DNA of 42,558 nucleotides from Paenibacillus cisolokensis (GTDB lineage: Bacteria > Bacillota > Bacilli > Paenibacillales > Paenibacillaceae): positions 1-42,558 of the forward strand of contig NZ_BOVJ01000165.1 of the NCBI RefSeq assembly GCF_018403665.1. Reading direction: 5' to 3'. This document shows, one piece after another, positions 19,151 to 27,589 of the stretch (positions are counted from its first letter, which is position 1; each line of letters begins with the position of its first letter). The notes beneath the pieces were generated by a model. It was given only the letters and a program-made list of their open reading frames with translations, was not told where the DNA came from and did no database searches. Both the position numbers and the translations under genes were made by a program.

Positions 19151-19966
19151 GTGAACGTCAGGCTGAACAGTCGATGGTGGAGCTTCGGATTTCGCAGCGC
19201 CATCATGCTCTATTTCGTTATATTGATCGTATTGCCAATCACCGGTATTTATGTGCAGTCGTTTTCGCTCGGTTTGCGGCCGTTTTGGGACAGCGTAAGC
19301 AATCCGCTGGCCTGGAAGGCCGTTTTGCTGACGCTCAAGCTCGCGGTCATCGCGACCATCCTCAATATGGCGCTAGGGACGATGGTCGGCTGGGTGCTTG
19401 TCCGCTATCGCTTTCCGGGCCGGCGGCTGCTGAACAGTCTGGTGGATCTTCCGTTCGCCTTGCCGACGGCGGTCACCGGGCTCATGATCCTGCTGCTGCT
19501 CGGTCCGGGCAGCTTCGTCGGGGAGTGGGCGGGGAAAGCCGGTATCGATATCGTATTTCATGAACCGGCGATCGTCATCGCGATGCTGTTCGTGACGTTT
19601 CCTTTTGTCATTCGCGCCGTGCAGCCGCTGCTCGAAGAGATCGATGCCTCGGAGGAGGAAGCTGCTTATACGCTCGGCGCGTCGAAGGCCAGAACGTTCT
19701 TCCGCGTCATCTTCCCGTCGATGCTGCCGGGCATATTGAGCGGCGCGATGCTCGCCTTCTCCCGGGCGCTTGCGGAATTCGGCGCGGTCGTGCTGATCGC
19801 GGGCAATATTCCGGGCAAGACGCTGGTCGCTTCGGTCTATATATTCGGCGAAATCGAAAGCGACAACCCGCAAGGGGCGGCGGCCGTCTCGATTATACTG
19901 CTGACGCTGTCCTTTGCCATTCTGTGGATCGTGAACTACGTGCAAGGCAGGAGGACTAACCGATGA
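19151..19966 (+). CDS. cysT: Sulfate ABC transporter permease CysT (operon A)
   Basis: Integral membrane permease, 271 residues with about six hydrophobic segments (IMLYFVILIVLPITGIYVQSF; AVIATILNMALGTMVGWVLV; LPTAVTGLMILLLLG and others). The cytoplasmic EAA loop that docks onto the ATPase is clear: EEEAAYTLGASKARTFFRV followed by [28 protein letters not shown] is a CysT/CysW-typical stretch. GTG 19151 was chosen because the protein then begins just ahead of the first helix; the AGGGGG at 19134-19139 is rather far (11 nt). The stop overlaps the cysW ATG (ATGA at 19963). It forms the heterodimeric channel with CysW. Confidence 0.92.
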   Translation: MNVRLNSRWWSFGFRSAIMLYFVILIVLPITGIYVQSFSLGLRPFWDSVSNPLAWKAVLLTLKLAVIATILNMALGTMVGWVLVRYRFPGRRLLNSLVDLPFALPTAVTGLMILLLLGPGSFVGEWAGKAGIDIVFHEPAIVIAMLFVTFPFVIRAVQPLLEEIDASEEEAAYTLGASKARTFFRVIFPSMLPGILSGAMLAFSRALAEFGAVVLIAGNIPGKTLVASVYIFGEIESDNPQGAAAVSIILLTLSFAILWIVNYVQGRRTNR

Positions 19967-20759
19967 GACGGCTGTGGATTGCGCTGACCTATGCCGTCAT
20001 CGTGCTGCTATTGGCCGTCCCGCTCGTCAAAATTTTCAGCGGAGCGTGGGCCGACGGCTGGAGCGGCTTTATCGAAGGGCTGACCGGCCGGAAGCGCTGC
20101 ACGCGCTTATGATGACCGTCATTATTGTTATCATCGTAACGGCGATTAATACCGTGTTCGGCGTCATGCTGGCCTTGTACCTTGTCAGGGCGGATTGGAT
20201 CGGACAAAAGCTGAAGCGGCTGCTGAACAGCCTGGTCGATCTGCCTTTCGCCGTATCGCCGGTAATCGGCGGACTGATGATCGTGCTGCTGCTCGGACCG
20301 AATACCGTCATCGGCGCTCTGCTCGAAGGCGCCGGCTTCAAAGTGGTTTATGCCCTGCCGGGCATGACTCTGGCGACGCTGTTCGTGACGTTTCCGATTA
20401 TGGTCCGCGAGGTGATGCCGGTGCTGCAGGAAATCGGCGCGCAGCAGGAAGAAGCGGCGTCGACGCTCGGCGCCTACCCATGGTATACGTTCTGGCGCGT
20501 CACCTGGCCGTCCATCCGTTGGGGCGTCATCTACGGCGTCGTGCTGACTGTCGCCCGCTCGCTCGGCGAATTCGGCGCGGTGCTTGTCGTTTCGGGCAAT
20601 ATTATTAACAAAACGCAGACGGCAACGACGCTCGTCTACCAGGATGTCGAAAATTTCAACGTTGCCGCGGCAAATGGCGTTGCGCTCGTGCTTGCAGCGT
20701 TCTCGGCCTTGCTCCTGCTTATGATGGAATGGGCAAAAAAGCGAAAGGAAGTGCATTAA
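19963..20759 (+). CDS. cysW: Sulfate ABC transporter permease CysW (operon A), one apparent frameshift
   Basis: The N-terminus MRRLWIALTYAVIVLLLAV and KIFSGAWADGW reads from ATG 19963, overlapping the cysT stop. The frame one base lower continues [40 protein letters not shown] and the EAA loop QEEAASTLGAYPWYTFWRV, to 20759. The join falls in ACCGGCCGG around 20083-20090; one extra G or C there gives LTGPEALHAL and 265 residues. This is the only break in the window that is not in an A/T run. AGGCAGGAGG lies upstream. It pairs with CysT in the membrane. Confidence 0.88.
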
Positions 20760-20762
20760 GGC

Positions 20763-21827
20763 ATGCATATCGAGGTTCGCGGATTAAACAAATCGTTCGG
20801 CGATTTTCACGCGGTCAGCGATGTCAGCTTCGAAATTGAAAAGGGCAAGCTGATCGGCCTGCTCGGTCCGAGCGGCGGGGGCAAGACGTCGGTGCTGCGA
20901 ATGCTGGCGGGTCTGGAAACGCCGACGTCCGGCGACATTCTGTTTCACGGCAAACGGGTCAACGATTTGCCGCCGCAGGAGCGGGGGATCGGGTTTGTAT
21001 TTCAAAACTACGCGCTGTTCAAGCATATGACGGTGTACGACAACGTCGCCTTCGGACTCAAAGTCAAGAAGCAGCCGAAAGATCGAATCCGGGAGCGCGT
21101 CATGTCGCTGCTGGAGCTGACGGGTCTCAAAGGGTTCGAGCACCGCTACCCGCATCAGTTGTCCGGCGGCCAGCGCCAGCGGGTCGCGTTCGCGAGGGCG
21201 CTGGCCCCCGAGCCGCAGCTGCTGCTGCTCGACGAGCCGTTCGCGGCCATCGACGCCAAAATTCGGACGGAGCTTCGCACATGGCTCAAGGAATTGATCG
21301 ACCGGGTCGGCATTACTTCGATTTTCGTCACCCATGACCAGGACGAGGCGATCGAGGTGGCGGACGAAATTATGATCATGAACAAAGGGCGGCTGGAGCA
21401 GAAAGGAACGCCCTGGGATATTTATAAAAACCCGGAGACGCCGTTCGTTGCAAGCTTTATCGGGGAATCGACGATCGTTCACGACATCGGCCGGATCAAA
21501 GGATTCGAGGAGGCGGCGGTCTGGGAAGGAACGACCGCTCTCATCCGGCCGGAATATATCGAGATCGGCAAGGCGGGCGAAATTCGGCTGCAGTCCGCCA
21601 CGATGGAAGGGCGTATCCGGCAGCTGCATTTTCGGGGGAGCGAATGGCTTGTCGAGGTCGACGTGAACGGCACGACGCTGAAGACGTACCGTTCTTTGGA
21701 GAAAGAGGCGTTTCATCCGGGCGAGGAAGTGAGCGTTCTGGTGCACCGGGCATATCTGTTCAACGAGCGGGACAGCTGGATGATGGAGAACAGGCTGAAG
21801 GAAGATCCGATGCCGATTCATATTTAA
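20763..21827 (+). CDS. cysA: Sulfate ABC transporter ATPase CysA
   Basis: ATP-binding subunit of 354 residues. Walker A LLGPSGGGKTSVLRML, Q-loop VFQNYALF, signature HQLSGGQRQRVAFARAL, Walker B LLLLDEPFAAID and switch His IFVTHDQDEA are all intact. The C-terminal ~110 residues (ALIRPEYIEIG to VLVHRAYLF) form the TOBE/regulatory domain usual in CysA. ATG 20763 lies 3 bp after the cysW stop with GAAAGGAAG upstream. This is the only cysA-like gene in the window, so it may also power operon B, which has permeases and a binding protein but no ATPase. Confidence 0.94.
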   Translation: MHIEVRGLNKSFGDFHAVSDVSFEIEKGKLIGLLGPSGGGKTSVLRMLAGLETPTSGDILFHGKRVNDLPPQERGIGFVFQNYALFKHMTVYDNVAFGLKVKKQPKDRIRERVMSLLELTGLKGFEHRYPHQLSGGQRQRVAFARALAPEPQLLLLDEPFAAIDAKIRTELRTWLKELIDRVGITSIFVTHDQDEAIEVADEIMIMNKGRLEQKGTPWDIYKNPETPFVASFIGESTIVHDIGRIKGFEEAAVWEGTTALIRPEYIEIGKAGEIRLQSATMEGRIRQLHFRGSEWLVEVDVNGTTLKTYRSLEKEAFHPGEEVSVLVHRAYLFNERDSWMMENRLKEDPMPIHI

Positions 21828-21858
21828 TTTTACTTTTGCGGCGAGAAAGCGTTGTGGA

Positions 21859-22980
21859 ATGATGATAAGGAATCGAGTGAATCGCATATTAAAGCTGGCT
21901 TTCGCCTCGCTGCCGTCATCGCCGCCGTTGCTGTCGCTCGCGGCCGTCATTCTGCTGGCGGCGCTTCTGGCGGCCGGCTGCTCGCGCGCGCCGGCGGAGA
22001 AGCAGCATGGGGCGATATCCGAAGGCGCGGCAAGCGATGGCGGTGATGTGACCCTGGTGATCGGCGCGTATTCGGTCGTGAAGGATGCGTTCGCGGAGCT
22101 GCTGCCGAAATTCAGGGACGAGTGGAAAGCGAAGACCGGACAGACGGTGTCGTTTCAGGAATCGTACGAAGCGTCGGGCACGCAGGCGCGGGCCATCGCC
22201 GGCGGCTTCGAGGCCGATGTTGCCGTACTGGCCATGGAAGGCGACATCGACAAAGTGGCGAATGCGGGTTTGATTACGCATAATTGGCGGAATGTCCCGT
22301 ATGACGGCATGATTACCCGCTCCATCGTCGTCATGGGCACGCGGGAAGGCAATCCGCTCGGCATCCGCGATTGGGAAGATCTGACCCGCAAAGGCGTCAA
22401 GGTGCTCTATCCGAACCCGAAAACGTCGGGCGGCGCGCAGTGGGATATTAATGCGATGTACGGAGCCGGGCTGAAGCGTTCCGAGGCCGAGACCGGAAGC
22501 AAGGACCCCGCCTACGCCAAAGCGTTCCTCAAGCGGATTCACGCCAACGTCGAGTCGCTCGACAAGAGCGGACGGGCCTCGATGGCCGCTTTCGAATACG
22601 GTGTAGGCGATGTGATCGTCACCTACGAGAACGAGCTGCTGGCGCGCATCAAGCAAGGCGTCCCCTACAGCATCGTCGTGCCGGAGGATACGATTCTGAT
22701 CGAGAATCCCGCCGCCGTCGTCGACAAAAATGTCGATAAGCACGGAACGCGCGAAGTGGCGGAGGCTTTCGTGGAGTTTTTGCGCGGAGAGGAAGCGCAG
22801 CGGATACTCGCCGATTACGGGTTCCGTCCGGTGAACGAGAAGGCGGCCGAAGAGGTCAAGGATCGCTACGTCGTGCCGGCCGGGCTGTTCGATATCGGCT
22901 ATCTCGGAGGTTGGCCGGAAGTGCGCAAGACGCTTTATTCGCCAGAGGGCATCTGGTTTCAAGTGTTGGCCGATCTGTAG
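21859..22980 (+). CDS. sbp: Sulfate-type ABC transporter substrate-binding lipoprotein (operon A)
   Basis: Extracellular solute-binding protein, 373 residues. A long basic leader precedes a hydrophobic core and lipobox (LLAALLAAGCS), so it is lipid-anchored. The Sbp motifs [16 protein letters not shown] and [20 protein letters not shown] are clear. Where operon B's protein has [10 protein letters not shown] and AWENEAL, this one has SYEASGTQARA and TYENELL. Residues aligned with sulfate-contacting positions of the classical Sbp (the Ser/Gly loop and the Trp) are therefore changed, and another oxyanion is possible. The ATGATG at 21859 has a weak ribosome site. A perfect 17-bp terminator stem follows. 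Confidence 0.88.
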   Translation: MMIRNRVNRILKLAFASLPSSPPLLSLAAVILLAALLAAGCSRAPAEKQHGAISEGAASDGGDVTLVIGAYSVVKDAFAELLPKFRDEWKAKTGQTVSFQESYEASGTQARAIAGGFEADVAVLAMEGDIDKVANAGLITHNWRNVPYDGMITRSIVVMGTREGNPLGIRDWEDLTRKGVKVLYPNPKTSGGAQWDINAMYGAGLKRSEAETGSKDPAYAKAFLKRIHANVESLDKSGRASMAAFEYGVGDVIVTYENELLARIKQGVPYSIVVPEDTILIENPAAVVDKNVDKHGTREVAEAFVEFLRGEEAQRILADYGFRPVNEKAAEEVKDRYVVPAGLFDIGYLGGWPEVRKTLYSPEGIWFQVLADL

Positions 22981-23001
22981 CGCTTGCCGGCCGGCGGTCA
23001 T

Positions 23002-23043
23002 AACGTCAAACAGGCTCCTCTTGGGAGCCTGTTTGACGTTTCC
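23002..23043. terminator. Terminator stem between sulfate operon A and the HAD gene
   Basis: A perfect 17-bp inverted repeat: 23002-23018 (AACGTCAAACAGGCTCC) and 23024-23040, with a 5-nt loop. T content after the stem is low, but it lies exactly between two convergent genes. Confidence 0.75.
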
Positions 23044-23046
23044 CGC

Positions 23047-23847
23047 CTATTCCTGTCCGAGCACGAACTTCTCGATGACGTGCCGCACGCCTTCGTCATT
23101 GTTCGAGCGGGTAACGTAATCGGCGATTTCCTTCAAGGCCGGAACGGCGTTATCCATCGCCACGCCGAGTCCGGCGGCCCGGATCATTTCGCTGTCGTTC
23201 CACGAATCGCCGATCGCGATCACCTGATCCATGCCGCAGCCGACATGTCCGGCCATAAACCGGAGGGCGTCGCCTTTCGTTCCTTCCTTATGCAGAAACT
23301 CCAGAAAATGAGGCTTCGATTTCGTCATATGCACCTTGTCGCCGACGACCGGCCCCAATTGTGCGGCGATCCGGTCAAGCTCTTCCGGGTCGTCGATGAT
23401 AAGCATTTTCGTGGAAGGCTGCTGCAGCAGCTTGCCGAAATCGGGTTCCACTACATACGGGATGTTGGATATCCGCGAATAACCGCGAACTTTGTCATTG
23501 TCTTCCTTCGTATAAAGAACATCGTCGATATAGAGCTGCAGATGCAGCCCGTGCCGCTCGCAATAGCGGTTGATTTCATGCGCGGCATCCGCCGGCACGG
23601 AGCGCTCGTACAGCACACGTCCGTCGAACGGGGTTTTGACAAGCGAGCCCTGGTACGTAATGATCGGGACGTTCAGCCCGATCTGCTTCGCGACCTGGGC
23701 GGCGGAAGCGAACATGCGGCCGGTGGCAAGCGTAATCGTTACGCCTCTCTCGATCGCGTCGGCCATCGCCCGGCGGGTTCCTTCGGTAACGGTCAAATCG
23801 TCGGTCAGCAGCGTATCGTCCACGTCGATGGCAACAAGTCGGTACAT
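23047..23847 (-). CDS. Cof-type HAD-IIB family phosphatase
   Basis: Haloacid dehalogenase-superfamily hydrolase of 266 residues. Motif I is DVDDTLLTDD with both catalytic Asp residues. Motif II lies near TITLATGRMFASA. The C2B cap domain is in the middle, motif III includes KGDALRFM and motif IV is IAIGDSWNDSEMIRAA. These enzymes dephosphorylate sugar phosphates, flavin or pyridoxal phosphates; the substrate is unknown. ATG 23847 gives the usual MYRLVAIDVDDT start, with AGAGGAG upstream on the minus strand at a slightly long spacing. It stands alone between operon A (convergent) and the ctp gene (divergent). Confidence 0.9.
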   Translation of the reverse strand: MYRLVAIDVDDTLLTDDLTVTEGTRRAMADAIERGVTITLATGRMFASAAQVAKQIGLNVPIITYQGSLVKTPFDGRVLYERSVPADAAHEINRYCERHGLHLQLYIDDVLYTKEDNDKVRGYSRISNIPYVVEPDFGKLLQQPSTKMLIIDDPEELDRIAAQLGPVVGDKVHMTKSKPHFLEFLHKEGTKGDALRFMAGHVGCGMDQVIAIGDSWNDSEMIRAAGLGVAMDNAVPALKEIADYVTRSNNDEGVRHVIEKFVLGQE

Positions 23848-24012
23848 GGAAGGTCAAATCTCCTCTCTGTTTTTCGCGCCGTATTCAAAGTATAAGAAAG
23901 CATGGTCTCTCTTTGATGAAGCCAGGTTGATTGTAACGAAAATCGGGACCGTCATCAAGGCGGGAGCGGGTTTTGGGGCGATGGCGATTTTATGTGGCGC
24001 CTTCCGATGTAG

Positions 24013-24018
24013 TATAAT
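24013..24018 (+). promoter_or_regulatory. Candidate -10 box upstream of the processing-protease gene
   Basis: A perfect TATAAT in GTAGTATAATGG. At 17 bp upstream the -35 region (TTATGT) is poor, so activation or an alternative start is possible. The distance to ATG 24207 would give a ~180-nt leader. Confidence 0.35.
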
Positions 24019-24206
24019 GGTTCCATATCCGATGGACAACAAACGATGTTCGGCGTTCCGAAACGACTTCGGAACAACTGCAGAACGGTTTGTACGAAGA
24101 TAGGAACGGAAAAGGCCGATTGCGCCGGCCGCCGGACGATCCGGACGATCCGGGCGAGTCCGGGGCACCGGGCGTTCCGGCGCTGACAGGGACTGGAGAT
24201 GAGAGA

Positions 24207-25634
24207 ATGCAACGAATCGGAAACGTAAGCCGCCGTCGATCTTTTCTTTGGACGGCAATCGGGATCGCGCTGGTTGCGCTCGGCTTTGTAGGGGGAAGAT
24301 TGTCGCTGATCGCGCAGCATCCGATCATAGCCGAGCCGGCCTTCCGCAATCTGAGCGCCTCCTATAATGAGATCCGTGCGGATTTTTTAAAGAATACGGA
24401 CCCTTCCGATCTGATCAACGGAGCGGCGGAAGGGATGGTCGCTTCGCTCGACGATCCGTATTCGCGCTTTTTGTCGAAAGAGAAAGGCAAAGCTTATGTG
24501 GAAAGCTACGAGGGCGAGTTTGTCGGGATCGGCGTGACCGTACGACAGGAAGACGGCAAGTTCATTATCACTTCCGTTATTAAGGATGCGCCGGCGGATA
24601 AGGCCGGCTTGCGCGCCGAGGACGTCATCGTTCAATTGGAAGGCAAGCCGGTCGAGGTGAAGACGACCGAGGAGCTCGCGCAGAAGCTGCGCGGCAAAGA
24701 AGGGACCAAAGTAACGATCGGCATTAGCCGCTCCGGGCTGAGCGAACCGTTTCAGGTGACGCTTACACGGGCGCCGATCAAGCAGGAGTCGGTTTCTTAC
24801 GAGATGCGGGAAGGCGGCATCGGCGTTGTGACGGTGACGCGGTTCGCCGAGCGGACGGCGGAGGAATTCGACAAAGCGGTAGAAGCGCTGGAGAAAGACG
24901 GCATGAAGGCGCTGCTGCTCGATCTGCGCTCCAATCCGGGCGGGCTGCTTACCCCGACGATCGACATTGCAAACCGGCTCATTCCGAAAGACAAGACGAT
25001 TCTGCAAGTCGTATACAAGGATGAGAAGCGGGTTATTACGTACCGCTCCAAGCAAGAGAAGCCTTGGGAGCTGCCGATCGCGGTTCTGACGGACAGCCAC
25101 TCGGCGAGCGCTTCGGAAGTGTTGGCGGCCGCTTTGAAGGAATCCGCCGGCGCCACCGTTATCGGCGAAACGACGTACGGCAAAGGCGTCGTTCAACGGT
25201 TCAGGCAATTTTATGACGGTTCGGTGCTCAGCCTGACGGAAGCGCAATGGCGGACGCCGAACGGACAATGGATAAATGAGAAGGGCGTCGAGCCCACTAT
25301 AAAAGTATCGCTTCCCGAATACGCCTCTCTTCCGCCGCTGCCTTCGGGTACGCTGCTGAAGGAAGGATCGTACGGAGAGCATGTCAAAACGCTGCAGTCG
25401 ATGCTCGAAGCGCTCGGGTATCCTGCGGACGGTACGCCCGGCTTGTTCGACGAGGCGACGAAGCGGTCGCTGGAATCGTTCCAGCGGGATGAGAAGCTGG
25501 ATGTGACGGGAGAGCTGAACGACCGTACGTCCTACCGCATCGTTCAGCGTTTGAGCGAGAAGCTGAAGAAGGAAGATGCCCCGCTGCTCAAAGGCATCGA
25601 AACGTTGAAACAGCAGCTGGGAGCGCGTACCTGA
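24207..25634 (+). CDS. C-terminal processing protease (S41 family, PDZ plus peptidoglycan-binding domain)
   Basis: CtpA/CtpB-type serine protease. An N-terminal membrane anchor (FLWTAIGIALVALGFVGGRL) is followed by a PDZ domain (EFVGIGVTVRQEDGKFIITS to GLRAEDVIVQLEGKPV). The S41 catalytic domain has DLRSNPGGLL, the nucleophile Ser in TDSHSASASEVLAAAL and the Lys of the dyad in TTYGKGVVQRF. A C-terminal PG_binding_1 domain (GSYGEHVKTLQSMLEALGYP) should hold it to the wall. The enzyme acts outside the membrane; in Bacillus such proteases serve sporulation signalling or protein quality control. ATG 24207 has GGAG/GAGA nearby. A TTG at 24090 would add 39 Pro/Asp-rich residues without a ribosome site, so I prefer the short form. 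Confidence 0.9.
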   Translation: MQRIGNVSRRRSFLWTAIGIALVALGFVGGRLSLIAQHPIIAEPAFRNLSASYNEIRADFLKNTDPSDLINGAAEGMVASLDDPYSRFLSKEKGKAYVESYEGEFVGIGVTVRQEDGKFIITSVIKDAPADKAGLRAEDVIVQLEGKPVEVKTTEELAQKLRGKEGTKVTIGISRSGLSEPFQVTLTRAPIKQESVSYEMREGGIGVVTVTRFAERTAEEFDKAVEALEKDGMKALLLDLRSNPGGLLTPTIDIANRLIPKDKTILQVVYKDEKRVITYRSKQEKPWELPIAVLTDSHSASASEVLAAALKESAGATVIGETTYGKGVVQRFRQFYDGSVLSLTEAQWRTPNGQWINEKGVEPTIKVSLPEYASLPPLPSGTLLKEGSYGEHVKTLQSMLEALGYPADGTPGLFDEATKRSLESFQRDEKLDVTGELNDRTSYRIVQRLSEKLKKEDAPLLKGIETLKQQLGART

Positions 25635-25818
25635 GCGGCCGCAGCAGCATGCCGGCAAGCCGTTTGCCGCAATGCGCGCGAAGATTCGCGCCGGGGCGGA
25701 GGAGCGCCTCCGTCTTGCGGCCGTTTGCATTAGGGCCGGCAGGGACGGCTTCCGTATTTTTGCCGGAATGTTTGTTTTCATCCGCTTCGCCGGCGCGGCG
25801 AAGGGCCGCACACGCCAT

Positions 25819-25863
25819 AAGCAAGGCATGCCGGACGCATATGCAATCCGGCATGCCTTGCTT
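25819..25863. terminator. Bidirectional terminator-like stem between ctp and map
   Basis: Perfect 17-bp arms at 25819-25835 (AAGCAAGGCATGCCGGA) and 25847-25863 with an 11-nt loop, ending 3 bp before the map stop codon. The stretch 25635-25866 holds no other recognisable feature. Confidence 0.7.
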
Positions 25864-25866
25864 TGC

Positions 25867-26616
25867 TTACCCCTGATCGGTCAAGACGACCGGACCGTCC
25901 TCCGTAATCGCCACCGTATGTTCGTATTGAGCGGACAGCTTGCCGTCGACCGTCCGCGCCGTCCATCCGTCGGCATCGATGAGCATGTGGTAAGTGCCTT
26001 CGTTGATCATCGGCTCGATCGTCAGCACCATGCCTTCTTTCAGCCGAAAACCTTTGCCCGGTTTGCCGATATGCGGGAAGCTGGGCTCTTCGTGTATTTC
26101 CCTGCCTATGCCGTGACCGAGCAGATCGCGCACGACGGAGAATCCGTTGGACTCGGCATGATTCTGGATGACGCTCATGACGTCGCCGATCCGGTTGCCG
26201 ACGACGGCCTGGCGGATGCCGAGCTCCAGACATTCCCGAGTGACCCGCATCAGCTTCTCCGCCTGCTTGGAAATCCGGCCTACCGCGTAGGTCCAAGCGG
26301 AATCGGCGGCCCACCCGTCGAGCTGCGCCACCGTATCGATGGTGACGATATCGCCTTCCTTGAGCGGCGTCCGGTTCGGAAAACCGTGGGCGATGACGTC
26401 GTTGACCGAGGCGCAGGTGGCGAACGGATAGCCTTTGTAGCCGATCGTCATCGGTATTCCTCCGCGCTCGCGGATGAAGCGTTCCATAAAGGCGTCGATT
26501 TCCAGCGTGGTGACCCCCGGCTGAATCATCGGGGCCATCGCTTTGTGACATTCGGCGACGAGCTGCCCGGCCTTTTTCATCCGTTCGATTTGTTCCGGCG
26601 TTTTTAATGTAATCAA
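25867..26616 (-). CDS. map: Methionine aminopeptidase, type I
   Basis: Removes the initiator Met from nascent proteins. A 249-residue pita-bread fold with all metal ligands visible: Asp in GDIVTIDTVAQL, Asp in WAADSAWTYAVG, His in LLGHGIGREIHEEP, Glu in VLTIEPMI and Glu in SAQYEHTVAI. The conserved substrate His lies in VIAHGFPN. The start is TTG 26616 (LITLKTPEQIERMKKAG), supported by GAAAGGAG 10 nt upstream on the minus strand; no better ATG exists. As a stand-alone gene away from the ribosomal cluster it may be a second map copy, as in B. subtilis, which has two. Confidence 0.92.
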   Translation of the reverse strand: MITLKTPEQIERMKKAGQLVAECHKAMAPMIQPGVTTLEIDAFMERFIRERGGIPMTIGYKGYPFATCASVNDVIAHGFPNRTPLKEGDIVTIDTVAQLDGWAADSAWTYAVGRISKQAEKLMRVTRECLELGIRQAVVGNRIGDVMSVIQNHAESNGFSVVRDLLGHGIGREIHEEPSFPHIGKPGKGFRLKEGMVLTIEPMINEGTYHMLIDADGWTARTVDGKLSAQYEHTVAITEDGPVVLTDQG

Positions 26617-26746
26617 GCTTCACATTCTCCTTTCTAAATCATGATCTTGGCTGACTTGCTCAAAAGCCGTAGGCCGAAGAAAGTTTATGTTAGATCATCA
26701 TACGCTACACGGTTGCGGTTTGCAACGATGGCAACTGCAACCTAAA

Positions 26747-26786
26747 CAAGCAGCCGGACAAGGGCTGTCCCTTGTCCGGCTGCTTG
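26747..26786. terminator. Perfect 18-bp inverted repeat, terminator-like
   Basis: Arms at 26747-26764 (CAAGCAGCCGGACAAGGG) and 26769-26786 are perfect with a 4-nt loop. On the minus strand the stem is followed by TTT, so it could end transcripts reading leftward from the DUF4097 gene. Confidence 0.6.
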
Positions 26787-26814
26787 TCTAACCGGCGCCA
26801 GTTTACGTTCTCTT

Positions 26815-27000
26815 CGGTCCGTCGGAGCGCCTGTCTTCCGTCTCATCGTCACCGGTCCGCCGGAGCGCCTGTCTTCCGTCTCATCGTTTCCGGTCCGCCG
26901 GAGCGCCTGTCTTCCGTCTCATCATCTCCGGTCCGCCGGAGCGCCTTGTTTTCCGTCTCATCATCTCCGGTGCGTCGGTATGTTCCGCCTCAGCGTCCCC
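26815..27000. repeat. 38-bp tandem repeat array, about 4.8 copies
   Basis: Units start at 26815, 26853, 26891, 26929 and 26968. The unit opens CGGTCCGCCGGAGCGCCTGT and closes with CTTCCGTCTCATC plus a variable 4-5 nt. Units 1-3 are nearly identical, unit 4 has one extra base and unit 5 is diverged. No frame codes for a plausible protein and 38 is not a multiple of three, so it is a noncoding minisatellite. Confidence 0.85.
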
Positions 27001-27029
27001 CGTCTTCCGGCAGATTGCTTTGGCGAATA

Positions 27030-27204
27030 CTGCAAAAGTGCAGGAATTTTGGACCGAATAGATGACTATGGCGTGAAATCCTGCAAAATACAGTATTTTT
27101 TAGTGATTTTCCCATATATGGATTGAATGCACCAAAAAACTGTATTATAGCAGCAATTTTCACGTTTTGGTTATTTTTCGCCCGGAAAAACTGCACTTTT
27201 GCAG
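27030..27204. repeat. Long imperfect inverted repeat (MITE/REP-like element)
   Basis: CTGCAAAAGTGCAG at 27030-27043 recurs inverted as CTGCACTTTTGCAG at 27191-27204. Inside them, GTGAAATCCTGCAAAATACAG (27073-27093) corresponds to the inverse of the stretch at 27141-27164 (CTGTATTATAGCAGC, then AATTTTCAC). The two ~78-bp arms flank an AT-rich centre with CCATATATGG near 27112. The element is much more AT-rich than its surroundings. It could be a nonautonomous mobile element or fold as a long RNA hairpin. Neither a transposase nor target-site duplications were seen. Confidence 0.65.
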
Positions 27205-27274
27205 CATTGTTCATTTATAAGGTGTTTATCTTCCTTTCTGATGCCGGCCTACCACGGAGCCGAAGTAAAGCAAT

Positions 27275-27537
27275 TTCGCAAACGGTGGCAGTTCACAGCG
27301 GGAATGGCGGGAACGAAAAGGCCCTTGAGGTTCGCAAACAGGCGCATGGCGGGGGTGGTGCGCCGGAATAAGGACTTGGAGATTCGCAAACAGGCACATG
27401 GCGAGGGTTGGTGCGAACGAAGAAAAACTGGAGGTTTGCAAACGGGCGCCCAGCGGGAATGGAGCGAGCGAATAAAACCTGGGGGTTCGCAATGCGGGGC
27501 GCATGGCCCGTGGGTGGCGGCTCGAGCGAATTAAGGC
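27275..27537. repeat. Degenerate ~52-bp tandem repeats, five copies
   Basis: TTCGCAAAC-like units start at 27275, 27331, 27383, 27435 and 27486 (spacings 56, 52, 52 and 51). Shared parts are GGTTCGCAAACAGGCGCATG and a GAATGG/GGTTGG-GCGAACGAA tail. Open frames run through parts of the array but change between units and resemble no protein, so I treat it as noncoding. Confidence 0.65.
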
Positions 27538-27589
27538 CCTGGCTGCAGCGTCCTCAGACTGGGACGACGGAGTCGTTTCTGCTTGTCGT

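Noticed and set aside
24090..24206. Upstream TTG start adding 39 Pro/Asp-rich residues to the processing protease
   Set aside because: No ribosome binding site at 24090, whereas ATG 24207 has one and gives a normal signal-anchor N-terminus.
26815..27000. CRISPR array
   Set aside because: The units are contiguous 38-bp tandem copies without unique spacers, and no cas genes are nearby.
27123..27534. Open frames through the repeat stretch before the DUF4097 gene
   Set aside because: They cross the inverted element and the 52-bp repeats, change frame between units, lack ribosome sites and resemble nothing known.
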